64,000 nt of DNA from an uncultured Pelagibacteraceae bacterium. Its GTDB lineage: Bacteria > Pseudomonadota > Alphaproteobacteria > Pelagibacterales > Pelagibacteraceae. The DNA lies in the NCBI GenBank assembly GCA_902610515.1, contig CACLVZ010000001.1, forward strand, positions 1 through 64,000, written 5' to 3'. Below are positions 9,627-18,566 of the stretch, in pieces. A model generated the notes under the pieces. That model saw only the letters and a list, made by a program, of their open reading frames with translations. It made no database searches and was not told where the DNA came from. A program made the position numbers and the translations under genes. How positions within the stretch are numbered: the first letter of the stretch is position 1; each line of letters begins with the position of its first letter.

Positions 9627-9651
9627 AATTCCTACTATTTTAGTAGGGATT
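9627..9651. promoter_or_regulatory. Palindromic IscR-type operator candidate upstream of iscR-suf
   Basis: Imperfect palindrome with core CCTACTATTTTAGTAGG at 9631-9647 and AATT/GATT flanks, ending 33 bp before the iscR ATG. It matches the E. coli type 1 IscR consensus core (YYGACTRWWWYAGTCRR) at 15 of 17 positions. The only two differences are symmetric (G to T in the left arm, C to A in the right). It is the only extended palindrome in this 131-bp divergent region and is well placed to autoregulate iscR-suf; an effect on the divergent hydrolase gene is possible. Confidence 0.6.
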
Positions 9652-9725
9652 AAAAAAAAATATTTGTCGCATAAAAACGTGTTATAAATCTGTACTTTTT
9701 TTTTTAATAATAATCATTATCAATT

Positions 9726-10382
9726 ATGAAACCGAAAAGTTTAGAGATTTTTATACCTGGACCAGCTGGAAGATTAGAAGCTAAGTATTATAAAAATCCA
9801 AAATTCGGTTCACCTGTTGCGATAGTTCTTCATCCACACCCGCAATACGGGGGAACTATGAATAATAGAATAGTACAATTGATGTACAATATTTTTTTAG
9901 AGAATGGATTTTCAGTTATTAAAGTAAATTTTAGAGGCGTTGGCAAAAGTGATGGGGTTTTCGACAATGGACAAGGAGAGTTATCAGACGCCGCGGCTGC
10001 CTTGGATTGGATAGAAAGGCAAAATTTAGATTATAGCCAATGCTGGGTTTCAGGATTTTCATTTGGCTCTTTAATTTGTATGCAACTAATTATGAGAAGA
10101 CCTGAAGTAAATAATTTCATTGCTATTTCTCCCCAGCCAAATGTATATGATTTTTCTTTTCTAGCTCCGTGTCCAACATCAGGTCAAGTTGTATACAGTG
10201 AAAATGATGAATTGGTAACAAATGAAAGTATAATTGAACTAGATAATCGAATTAAAAGTCAAAAAGGTGTAGAAGTCTTATTTTCAAAAATTAAAAGTTC
10301 TAATCATTTCTTTAAAAATAAAGAAAAAGAATTGAGTTTAGAGATTGAAAAATATTTAAAAGAAAAAACTGCCCTAATTTAA
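9726..10382 (+). CDS. Alpha/beta hydrolase of the COG2945 type
   Basis: 218 aa, cytoplasmic, no signal peptide. Motifs are LHPHPQYGGTMNNRI (oxyanion-hole region), NFRGVGKSDG, the nucleophile elbow GFSFGS (G-x-S-x-G) and a C-terminal SSNHFF His of the catalytic triad. The family is widespread in proteobacteria and its substrate is not known; nothing in the context narrows it. It converges on anmK with a 4-nt overlap in which TTAA provides the stop codon on both strands. It is divergent from iscR. Confidence 0.88.
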   Translation: MKPKSLEIFIPGPAGRLEAKYYKNPKFGSPVAIVLHPHPQYGGTMNNRIVQLMYNIFLENGFSVIKVNFRGVGKSDGVFDNGQGELSDAAAALDWIERQNLDYSQCWVSGFSFGSLICMQLIMRRPEVNNFIAISPQPNVYDFSFLAPCPTSGQVVYSENDELVTNESIIELDNRIKSQKGVEVLFSKIKSSNHFFKNKEKELSLEIEKYLKEKTALI

Positions 10383-11500
10383 TTTTCTACTAAATCTCCA
10401 CCTATACAAGGTTGAGAGCACCCAGTGGTACTTGGAAAAGAAATTGGTAAATTATTTATTCTTCTAATTGCCAAAAAAGCAAATGCTTGTGATTCTATAA
10501 AGTCTCCATTTACTTTAAAATTATCAATTTTTAAAAGTTTTAAACCTTTTTTTAAATTTTTTTTTATTTCTTCCATCAAAATTTGATTTTTTCTTCCTCC
10601 ACCGCAAACAAGTATATTTTTTACTTCATTATTATAATTTCCAATATTCTTATTTAATTCACTGCCAATAATGCCTGCAGTAAAGTCTGTGAGTGTTTTC
10701 GCTCCGTCTGGAAGAGACAATCCTCTGGCAAAAGAAATATCAAAATCATTTACATCAAACGATAATTTCTCTTTATTTTTTCTATTTTCATAAAGTTCTT
10801 GAGCTTGCTCTATTATAATTTCATTCTTCTCGCCTCTTTTCGCAAAATTCCCATTTTTATCAAATTTTTCTTTTGAATTTTTTCTAACCCAACTATCAAT
10901 TAAGCAATTTCCTGGACCAATGTCTTTGCTAATTAATTCTTCTGAACCTGCTGATTTGTTGATTATAGTTATATTCGAAATTCCTCCAATGTTCAGAACG
11001 CATACTGGTAAATCAATTTTATTTTTTGAAACTATCAATTGATGAAAAATAGGTGTTAATGGAGCGCCTTCACCATTATGAAATAAATCATTACTTCTAA
11101 AATTATAGACAATTTTTTTTTTTAAAAGCTGGTATAATAATTTTGCATCACCTAATTGGATTGATTTTTTTTCTTTCGAATTGTGAAATATTGTTTGTCC
11201 ATGAAAACCAACTAAATAATCTTCAAATTTAATATCTAAATCTTTTACTAACTTTGCGTGAAATAAAGTAATTTTTCTTTCCAAATCTTTTAAATCCTTT
11301 GATAATTTTTTTAAATCTTGTGAATTATTTATCTTATCTTTCAGCTCATGTATTTTTTTATAAATTTTATCATCGTATTGAAAGTACTTATCGTAAATTG
11401 ATTCGTAATCATCTCTCCCATTTGAAATTATTATAGAAGCATCGACTCCATCACCTGAAGTACCGCTCATTAATCCCAAAGATTTATATTTTTTTTGCAT
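10379..11500 (-). CDS. anmK: Anhydro-N-acetylmuramic acid kinase
   Basis: 373 aa. Converts 1,6-anhydro-MurNAc to MurNAc-6-phosphate during peptidoglycan recycling. The N-terminal ATP-binding loop GLMSGTSGDGVDASI is diagnostic. LNIGGISNITII, DIGPGNCLID and a second nucleotide-fold motif ILVCGGGRKN follow, and the C-terminus has ESQAFAFLAIRR. The pairing with tyrS is a common alphaproteobacterial arrangement. Divergent from tyrS across 55 bp. Confidence 0.95.
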   Translation of the reverse strand: MQKKYKSLGLMSGTSGDGVDASIIISNGRDDYESIYDKYFQYDDKIYKKIHELKDKINNSQDLKKLSKDLKDLERKITLFHAKLVKDLDIKFEDYLVGFHGQTIFHNSKEKKSIQLGDAKLLYQLLKKKIVYNFRSNDLFHNGEGAPLTPIFHQLIVSKNKIDLPVCVLNIGGISNITIINKSAGSEELISKDIGPGNCLIDSWVRKNSKEKFDKNGNFAKRGEKNEIIIEQAQELYENRKNKEKLSFDVNDFDISFARGLSLPDGAKTLTDFTAGIIGSELNKNIGNYNNEVKNILVCGGGRKNQILMEEIKKNLKKGLKLLKIDNFKVNGDFIESQAFAFLAIRRINNLPISFPSTTGCSQPCIGGDLVEN

Positions 11501-11527
11501 ATTTTTATTTATTTATAGTAAATTTTG

Positions 11528-11533
11528 TATAAT
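11528..11533 (+). promoter_or_regulatory. Candidate -10 element for tyrS
   Basis: A consensus TATAAT preceded by TG lies 22 bp before the tyrS ATG, predicting a leader of about 16 nt. No good -35 hexamer is present at 16-18 bp spacing, so the call rests on the -10 alone in AT-rich DNA. Confidence 0.35.
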
Positions 11534-11555
11534 AGTTGATTAAATTAATTACACT

Positions 11556-12794
11556 ATGAAAAATAAATTCTTACAGGAATTCAAAAGTCGTGGATATTTA
11601 AATCAATGCACTGATTTTCATAAACTTGGGGAAATCTGTGAAAAAAAATCTATATCTGGTTACATTGGTTTTGACTGTACAGCTAGTAGTCTTCATGTTG
11701 GAAGTTTATTACAGATAATGATTTTAAAATTAATGCAGAAGCATGGTCATAAACCTATCGTGCTTCTAGGTGGTGGCACTACATTAATTGGTGATCCTTC
11801 AGGAAAAGACTCAACAAGAAAAATTCTTAAACAAAATGAGATAAAAAAAAATATTCAAAGTATAAAAAAAGTCTTCAATAAAATCTTAGATACAAATCAT
11901 AAAAAAACAAAGCCTTTATTTGTCGATAATGCAGAATGGCTTACTAAATTAAATTATATTAAATTTCTTAGGGATATCGGAAGTCACTTTACAATTAATA
12001 AGATGCTTGCATTTGATAGCGTAAAATTGAGATTAGAACGTGAGCAATCTTTAAGTTATATGGAATTTAATTATATGATTTTACAGGCTTATGATTTTTA
12101 TCAATTATTTAGAAATGAAAATTGTATTCTGCAAATAGGTGGTTCTGATCAATGGGGAAATATTGTAAATGGTGTTGAACTTATAAGAAGAATGACACAG
12201 AAAGAGTCCTTTGGATTAACGTCACCTCTTATTACTCTAGCATCTGGGGCGAAAATGGGGAAAACAGAAAAAGGTGCGGTGTGGCTAAATGAAGAATTAT
12301 TTTCACCATACGAATATTGGCAATTCTGGCGAAACACAGATGATAGAGATGTTAAAAGATTTTTAAAATTTTTTACAAAAATAGAAACTTCTGAAATTGA
12401 AGAACTTTGTAAAAAAGAAAAGAATATAAACAATTTAAAAATAATTTTAGCTAACGAGGCTACTAAGATACTTCATGGAGAAACTGCTTCTAAAAAAGCA
12501 GAGAGAACTTCTAAAGACACTTTTGGAGGTGTAGGTATAAGTTTAAATTTACCCGAAATCAAAATCAAATTTGAGCATATTAAAAATGGGATTAATATTT
12601 TAGATTTGTTATCTAATAGTAAAATAGTATCCTCAAAAAGTGAAGCTAGAAGAGTAATGGCGAATAAAGGTATTAAAATTAATGATGTGATTGAAACAAA
12701 CGACAAAAAAATTATTAAATCTTTAGATTTTAATGAGAAAATATTAAAGATTTCTTTTGGAAAAAAAAAGCACTTTATAATTAAGATTATTTAA
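11556..12794 (+). CDS. tyrS: Tyrosyl-tRNA synthetase
   Basis: 412 aa. Class I synthetase charging tRNA-Tyr. The HIGH-like signature is SLHVGSLLQ near residue 47. The tyrosine/ATP pocket includes GGGTTLIGDPSGKD and QIGGSDQWGNI, and the KMSKS-like loop reads KMGKTEKGAV, normal for this family. The C-terminal ~65 residues form an S4-type RNA-binding domain (SSKSEARRVMANKGIKIN). The stop overlaps the convergent AsmA-like gene by 4 nt (TTAA). Confidence 0.97.
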   Translation: MKNKFLQEFKSRGYLNQCTDFHKLGEICEKKSISGYIGFDCTASSLHVGSLLQIMILKLMQKHGHKPIVLLGGGTTLIGDPSGKDSTRKILKQNEIKKNIQSIKKVFNKILDTNHKKTKPLFVDNAEWLTKLNYIKFLRDIGSHFTINKMLAFDSVKLRLEREQSLSYMEFNYMILQAYDFYQLFRNENCILQIGGSDQWGNIVNGVELIRRMTQKESFGLTSPLITLASGAKMGKTEKGAVWLNEELFSPYEYWQFWRNTDDRDVKRFLKFFTKIETSEIEELCKKEKNINNLKIILANEATKILHGETASKKAERTSKDTFGGVGISLNLPEIKIKFEHIKNGINILDLLSNSKIVSSKSEARRVMANKGIKINDVIETNDKKIIKSLDFNEKILKISFGKKKHFIIKII

Positions 12795-14971
12795 TTTTTA
12801 TTTTTCTCTATCACCTTTTGTATAAATCTTGGTGTTAATGTTTTTATTGGGTTAATAGAAGTTTTAATTTGTCCTGGAGGTCCTTTCATTTTAAAACTAA
12901 TGCCAAAAAGACCCTCTCCAATTTCCTTTGGTATAACGATATCACCTATTAGAGGTATTTTAGCAATAAACTTGTTCAAAGTTTTTGCAGGGACTAAGGT
13001 GCCTCTTAAACTGGTGATATTTGAATTTTGATATCCCTCCATTAAAACCGACATGCTGGGTCCTAAAGCAAGAATTTCATTCAACTTAAGTTCCTCTTGA
13101 GATTTCTCCATATTTATTTCTAAGACATCAAAAGTTATTCCCTCGCCCTCAGCTAAGTCAGCAAGACCACCTAGATCCGCCAAAGAAAGAAGCTTTATCA
13201 CACCTGGAGCATTAACTACTTTAAAGTTTTCAATTTTTAATTTAGAAGTTGAATAGTTCTCCTCTAGTATTGAGGTGTAAAGCAAATTTCCCCCGGATAA
13301 ACCCTTAAAAAAAGAATAATTTGTTAAAAGCGGTGTGGTTAAATCAGAATAGATTTCTAAATATTTCTTGTTATCTTTTTTATTATTTTTCATTGTAATA
13401 TCTAAGTGTTTATTGTTTCCAAAATCTCCCTTTGAGGTAATTGAAGAGAATTTTCCATTTTCTATAAAGCCTAATAACTTAAAATTTTTTAAATTTTCAG
13501 ATAGTGGGGCAATTATATTTTTAATGTTTATATCAATATTTTTATTAATTTTTTTTAAATTATTTGTCTGAGAATTCTCACCTAAAATTTTTGGTAAATT
13601 TGAAGCGTCGGCCTTTGTGCCATTGATCAAAATTTTATCTTTTAGAATTAAAGTAAAATCGTTATTATTTTTACCATCTAAATAGGTTTTTACTTTTAAT
13701 TTATCAATTGAAGTGATATTTCCATTACTTATTAAAAGACCATTAATTAATATTTGAGTATCATCGTGACTAAAATTTAATTCTTTTATTCTTAAATCAT
13801 TTTTCCTTTTAGTTAAATTAAAAGACAAATTTGCCTTGGTGTCTTTTTTTTTGGTATAATTTAGAATTTTTAAATTTATTTTTTCTTTTAAATCAGCCTG
13901 AATATCTAAAGCAAAACTATTTTTTAAATACTCATTTGTCATTTTATATTCTAAATAATCTTTGCTATCAAAAGAATAAAGACCGTCTAAATTTATTGAT
14001 TTTAATTTTTTGTCTAGATTAATTAAAACCCTTGAGTTTTTAAGATTAATAAAATCAATATTTTTATCTAAAGCAAAATTTTTTATTGGTTGTTCAAATT
14101 TTATATGTGCATTTTGCAATAATCCTTTACTTTTAAAAGTAAAATCCTTTACCTTGTAAGTTTGATCAAATTTAATTGACAAATTATTATTTAAATCAAC
14201 TTTAAAAATTTCTATATTTTTAAAAAGATTAATATTCTTTAAAAATTCTTTATATCTAATCTTGTCCCCTTTTTTGAAATTAATTTTAGAAAGGAAATTT
14301 GATTCTACAGAGATAATATTTGATAAATTAACTCTTAAATCACCATCCTTAATTTCTGTTCCTAATATATTGCCAGTTATTTCTTTTAAAAGAACATCAG
14401 ATTTATCTGCAAAAAAGTTGAAATTCAAATTTTCTAAATTAATTTTATTTATTGTATTAAGGGTTAATCCCTTTATATCTCCACGAGCAATAAAATTTTC
14501 AAAAATATTGTCTTTGCCGAGAAAAATTTCTAAACTTAATGTAATTGTTCCCTTTGAAATCTTATTCTGGACGATACTTTTAAAATTAGAGGGTTTTAAA
14601 GTTTTTGCTAAATTTTTAAACTGATCAATTTTTAACTCATAGAAAATTAAATTTATTTTCTTAATATCTGGCGAGGAACTTAATAGAGAAAGAAAATCAA
14701 CATAAACTTTTATTTTTTTTGCTGGTATAGATGTATTTCTATAAGTAATTTGCGGATCTGATGTCTCCAGAAATAAGCTTATTTCTTTGTAATCAAGTTT
14801 AAATCTAATACTATTTATATTTAAATCTAGATGTTTGTTATGATCATTAATTTTACTTGTTAGAAAACTATCAAACTTATCTGTTTTTATTCCAGATGTG
14901 AGCAAAGTAATACATAGTAAGGAAAGGATAATTAACAATATAATTATTGATGAAAAAAAAATTTTTTTCAT
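12791..14971 (-). CDS. AsmA-like / DUF3971-type envelope protein
   Basis: 726 aa with one N-terminal membrane anchor (residues ~4-26), followed by a long beta-rich, Asn/Lys-rich region predicted to be periplasmic. The C-terminal ~200 residues (GVIKLLSLADLGGLADLAEGEGI, MSVLMEGYQN, VPAKTLNKFIAKIPLIGDI) match the AsmA-like C-terminal domain seen in YhdP/TamB-related proteins. Such proteins are thought to help move phospholipids to the outer membrane; that role is inferred, not shown here. It shares one base with the prfB stop (TAATG), placing it in the mrcA-prfB transcription unit. Confidence 0.8.
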   Translation of the reverse strand: MKKIFFSSIIILLIILSLLCITLLTSGIKTDKFDSFLTSKINDHNKHLDLNINSIRFKLDYKEISLFLETSDPQITYRNTSIPAKKIKVYVDFLSLLSSSPDIKKINLIFYELKIDQFKNLAKTLKPSNFKSIVQNKISKGTITLSLEIFLGKDNIFENFIARGDIKGLTLNTINKINLENLNFNFFADKSDVLLKEITGNILGTEIKDGDLRVNLSNIISVESNFLSKINFKKGDKIRYKEFLKNINLFKNIEIFKVDLNNNLSIKFDQTYKVKDFTFKSKGLLQNAHIKFEQPIKNFALDKNIDFINLKNSRVLINLDKKLKSINLDGLYSFDSKDYLEYKMTNEYLKNSFALDIQADLKEKINLKILNYTKKKDTKANLSFNLTKRKNDLRIKELNFSHDDTQILINGLLISNGNITSIDKLKVKTYLDGKNNNDFTLILKDKILINGTKADASNLPKILGENSQTNNLKKINKNIDINIKNIIAPLSENLKNFKLLGFIENGKFSSITSKGDFGNNKHLDITMKNNKKDNKKYLEIYSDLTTPLLTNYSFFKGLSGGNLLYTSILEENYSTSKLKIENFKVVNAPGVIKLLSLADLGGLADLAEGEGITFDVLEINMEKSQEELKLNEILALGPSMSVLMEGYQNSNITSLRGTLVPAKTLNKFIAKIPLIGDIVIPKEIGEGLFGISFKMKGPPGQIKTSINPIKTLTPRFIQKVIEKNKN

Positions 14972-16060
14972 TATCGATTTTTAATTCCTTCTTCAATAAA
15001 AACGTCTATGTTCCCATTTAGAACATTTTCAGGATTAGTGCTTTCGACTTTATTTCTTAAATCCTTTACTAGTTGGTATGGTTGCAAGACATATGAACGT
15101 ATCTGATGACCCCAACCTATATCTGTTTTAGAGTTAATTTCTTTTTTCTCTTCTTCTTCTCTTTTTTGCATTTCATTTTCATACAATCTTGATTTTAACA
15201 TTTTAAAACAAGTTTCCTTATTTTTATGCTGAGATCTCTCGTTTTGACATTGAACTACAATTTTTGACGGCAAATGAGTTATTCTCACTGCACTATCAGT
15301 GGTATTAACATGCTGCCCGCCAGCACCGCTAGACCTGTAAGTGTCTATTCTTAAATCTTTCTCATCTATCTTGATATTAATGTCATCCTCTATATCGGGA
15401 TAAACCCATACGCTGGCAAAACTCGTGTGTCTTCTGGCTCCACTATCAAAAGGTGAAATTCTTACCAATCTGTGAACTCCGGACTCATTTCTCATCAAGC
15501 CATATAAATAATTTCCTTTTACTTTTATCGTGGAAGATTTAATACCAGCTTCTTCTCCTTTATGTTCACTTATAATTTCATAATTAAATTTTTTTTTATC
15601 AAACCATTTCATATACATTCTTCTAAGCATATCAGCCCAATCTTGACTCTCTGTACCGCCTGCTCCGGCATGGATTTCAAGATAAATATTTAAATCATCA
15701 TTTTCTCCAGATAAAAAACATTTCACCTCGCTTTTTTTAATATTTTCATGAATTTCGATTATCTTATTAAAGCAATCTTCAATAATTTCCTCATTCTTTT
15801 CTTTTGATGCAAGAGAGAATAAATCTTTTAAATTATTAATTTCACTTAGAGAGTTATCAAAAGATTTGAGAATTTCCTCATAATTATTTTTTTGCTTGAT
15901 TGTTTTTTTTGCTAATTTTTGGTTTTGCCAGAAATCTTCTTTATTAACAATTTCTTCAATTTGCTTTAATTTTGATCTAATTCTATTTTTATCAAAGATA
16001 CCCCCTGATATTATTTAAGGATTTTTCTGTTGAAATTAATTTATTTTCAAAATTTTGCAT
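14971..16060 (-). CDS. prfB: Peptide chain release factor 2 with programmed +1 frameshift
   Basis: RF2 reads UGA and UAA stops. It is encoded in two overlapping frames: a 22-codon leader from ATG 16060 (MQNFENKL) to an in-frame TGA at 15994-15992, then the main frame from 15993 to 14971, giving about 362 aa (E. coli RF2: 365). The junction AGGGGGTATCTTTGA is identical to the E. coli prfB slippage site, including the SD-like AGGGGG and CUU-UGA. The main frame has the anticodon-like SPF motif (ISPFDSGARRHTS) and the catalytic GGQ (SSGAGGQHVNT). Low RF2 should raise frameshifting and so RF2 synthesis. A GTG at 15726 is only an internal codon. The ATG overlaps the mrcA stop (TAATG). Confidence 0.95.
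15985..16007 (-). promoter_or_regulatory. prfB: Recoding signal: prfB +1 frameshift site
   Basis: On the minus strand the SD-like AGGGGG, the slippery CTT and the stop TGA (15994-15992) sit in the spacing known from E. coli prfB. Shifting +1 at CTT gives GAT AAA and continues into the RF2 N-terminal helix (RIRSKLKQIEEI). The zero frame ends after 22 codons. Confidence 0.92.
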
Positions 16061-18420
16061 TAATAAAACTGTCTAAACTTTATTAAACTATCACTTCCAG
16101 ATATGGATATTAAATTATTATTATTTATATTGTTGATATCTTTAGATTTTAAAGCTTCTATAATAGTATTTTTCTCACCCAGAGATGATTTACGTCCAGT
16201 GTCGTAATTTAAAGATGTTAAATAAATATTTTTTGGAACTGAAAATTCTTTAAAATCGTCTTTAAAAAGAGCAGTTTCAACAAAATTTTTAAAAATAGGT
16301 AAAGCTGCTTTAGACCCAGTTTCAAATTTTCCTAAACTTCTGGGGTTATCAAATCCGATGTAGACTCCTATAACTAAATTTGAAGAAAATCCTATAAACC
16401 AAGCATCATAGTTGTCATTTGTAGTGCCTGTTTTGCCAGCAAGTGGCACCTTTAAAGTCCTAAGTTTTTTTGCCGTACCTCTTTCTACAGCTCCTTTCAG
16501 AATGGAAGTCATTTGATATGCTGTTTCCTCGCTAAAAATTCTTTCGTTTGTGTTAGATATAATTGGATATTTTTTTGAAGACTCAATAAACTTCTCACAT
16601 CCTACACATTCTCTATTTTTTACCTTAAAAATTGTTTTACCCCTTCTATCTTGAATTCTTGAAATTAAACTTGGTTCAATTTTTTTTCCTCCATTAACAA
16701 AGGAAGCGTAGGCTGCTGTAAGATTAATTAATGTTGTTTCTGCTGCGCCTAAAGATACAGATAGTAATTCAGGAATTTCTTCATATATGTTTAGTTTTTT
16801 TGATAATTCTAGAATCTTGTTCAGACCAAGAGTATTTGCAATTCTTACTGTCATCAAGTTTCTGGAATATTCTATCCCTTTCCGCAGAGTTGACGGTCCA
16901 TAAAATTTTTTTCCGTAATTTTCAGGTTTCCAATTTTTTAAACCCTCTCCTTGACTTTCAACAAAAGGAGCATCTAATATTATAGAATTTGGAGAAAAAC
17001 CGTTTTCCAATGCTGCAGCATAAACTATCGGTTTGAAAGCGGATCCGGGCTGACGCTTCGCCTGAGTGACTCTATTAAATTCACTTGATTTAAAATTAAA
17101 ACCTCCAACAAGAGCTTTAACATCACCCGTGAATGGATCTAAAACAATTATGCCCCCATTTACTTTTGGATATTGTTTTAATTTCCAATTTCCTGTCTCA
17201 AGTTTAACAAATATAATGTCCCCAATTTTAAAAATATCTTCTATGTTTTTATTTTTTTTAATTGCCCATTTTAAATTTGCTTGGCTTAAAATTTCTATTT
17301 CTTGAGTTTTTTTATTATCTATTAATTTAAATTTTATTTCTGAATTATTTAGATCAATAATTTCTGCATATTTCCATTTTAAAGTAGGATCTAACTTAAG
17401 ATTTTTAATTGTTTTTTTCCAATTTTTATTTTTATAAGTATTAGTAATTACACCTCTCCATCCGCGTCTTCTGTCGTACTGCTCGATACCTGCTCTGAGA
17501 GAATTTAAAGCTTTTATTTGGTAGTCAATATTCAAAGGTGTTTTAATACTTAAGCCTTGTGAATAAAGTTTTTCAAAGCCATAATTTTCATTTACAGACC
17601 TTCTTACTTCTTCTGTATATGAATTAGCTTCGTTGACAATTTCAATTTTTCTTTTTTTTAATTTTAATTTTGTATTTTTAAAAGTATTGAACTCTTTTTT
17701 TGTTATAAAACCATTATCTTTTAAATTTTTTAAAACCAAATCTCTTCTAAACTTACCTACTTCTGGATATTTGTATGGATTATATTTACTTGGTGCTTTA
17801 GGTAATGCTGCTAATAAAGCTGCATCAACATAGTTGAGCTCTTTTATAGATTTATCGAAATACTCTAAACTAGCTGCAGCTATACCATATGTTCCTTGAC
17901 CTAGATATATTTGATTTAAGTACAATTCTAAAATCCTTTCTTTAGAGTAAGCTCTTTCAATTCTAAATGCTAATATTGCTTCTTTAATTTTCCTTTTGAG
18001 CGAGACTTCATTTGTCAATAAAAAATTTTTTGCTACTTGTTGTGTAATTGTAGAAGCTCCCTCTAGCCTCTTGTTTTGAGAAAGGTTTTTGATATTATTA
18101 ATTGTAGCTCTCAAAATTCCTTTAGCATCTATGCCAGGATGATTAAAAAAATTTTTATCTTCGGCTGATAAAAAAGCATTCACAACAGTTTCTGGAATTG
18201 AATTAAATGGAACAAATAGTCTTTTTTGAATTGCATACTCAGCGATTAATCTCCCATCACCGGAGTAAACTCTGCTAGAAATTGGTGGTTGATAATTAGA
18301 CAATTTTTTATAATCTGGTAATCCAATCGAAAAATACCAAAGTGTAGATAAAGTAAAAAAAACAATTACCAATAAAAAGATAATTGAAAATTTTACTGAA
18401 AAATTAAGAAATTTAAGCAT
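16060..18420 (-). CDS. mrcA: Penicillin-binding protein 1A, bifunctional peptidoglycan synthase
   Basis: 786 aa. Polymerises glycan strands and cross-links peptides in the periplasm. One N-terminal membrane segment (residues ~10-33) is followed by a GT51 glycosyltransferase domain with catalytic Glu87 in AEDKNFFNHPG and EGASTITQQVAKN. After an OB-like linker comes the transpeptidase domain: SxxK in GSAFKPIVY, an SRN-type motif in EYSRNLMT, and KTGTT. Length is normal for PBP1A. First gene of an apparent mrcA-prfB-AsmA unit; its TAA overlaps the prfB ATG by one base. Confidence 0.96.
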   Translation of the reverse strand: MLKFLNFSVKFSIIFLLVIVFFTLSTLWYFSIGLPDYKKLSNYQPPISSRVYSGDGRLIAEYAIQKRLFVPFNSIPETVVNAFLSAEDKNFFNHPGIDAKGILRATINNIKNLSQNKRLEGASTITQQVAKNFLLTNEVSLKRKIKEAILAFRIERAYSKERILELYLNQIYLGQGTYGIAAASLEYFDKSIKELNYVDAALLAALPKAPSKYNPYKYPEVGKFRRDLVLKNLKDNGFITKKEFNTFKNTKLKLKKRKIEIVNEANSYTEEVRRSVNENYGFEKLYSQGLSIKTPLNIDYQIKALNSLRAGIEQYDRRRGWRGVITNTYKNKNWKKTIKNLKLDPTLKWKYAEIIDLNNSEIKFKLIDNKKTQEIEILSQANLKWAIKKNKNIEDIFKIGDIIFVKLETGNWKLKQYPKVNGGIIVLDPFTGDVKALVGGFNFKSSEFNRVTQAKRQPGSAFKPIVYAAALENGFSPNSIILDAPFVESQGEGLKNWKPENYGKKFYGPSTLRKGIEYSRNLMTVRIANTLGLNKILELSKKLNIYEEIPELLSVSLGAAETTLINLTAAYASFVNGGKKIEPSLISRIQDRRGKTIFKVKNRECVGCEKFIESSKKYPIISNTNERIFSEETAYQMTSILKGAVERGTAKKLRTLKVPLAGKTGTTNDNYDAWFIGFSSNLVIGVYIGFDNPRSLGKFETGSKAALPIFKNFVETALFKDDFKEFSVPKNIYLTSLNYDTGRKSSLGEKNTIIEALKSKDINNINNNNLISISGSDSLIKFRQFY

Positions 18421-18566
18421 TTATCCTTTTTATCAATTAAAAATTTGACTATCTTTAGGCATAGCAAATTTAAATATCTGTATTTATTCAAAAAATTGTA
18501 TAAAATAAGTTTTATGATTAATATAAAATTCATCAAAAGCAAAAAGATAACAGGAATTCAATTAAA

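Noticed and set aside
9660-9725. Promoter for the alpha/beta hydrolase using TTGTCG and TATAAA
   Set aside because: The spacer is only 13 bp, and no alternative -35 fits.
14262-14624. 120-codon open frame on the plus strand opposite the AsmA-like gene
   Set aside because: Low-complexity Lys/Leu/Phe sequence without homology, fully antisense to a recognisable gene; similar shadows opposite fabG, pdxA and the RND transporter were dismissed for the same reason.
15724-15726. GTG at 15726 as the prfB start, giving a 251-aa protein
   Set aside because: It removes the RF2 N-terminal domain; an intact leader frame, the canonical frameshift site and in-frame homology upstream show the gene begins at 16060.
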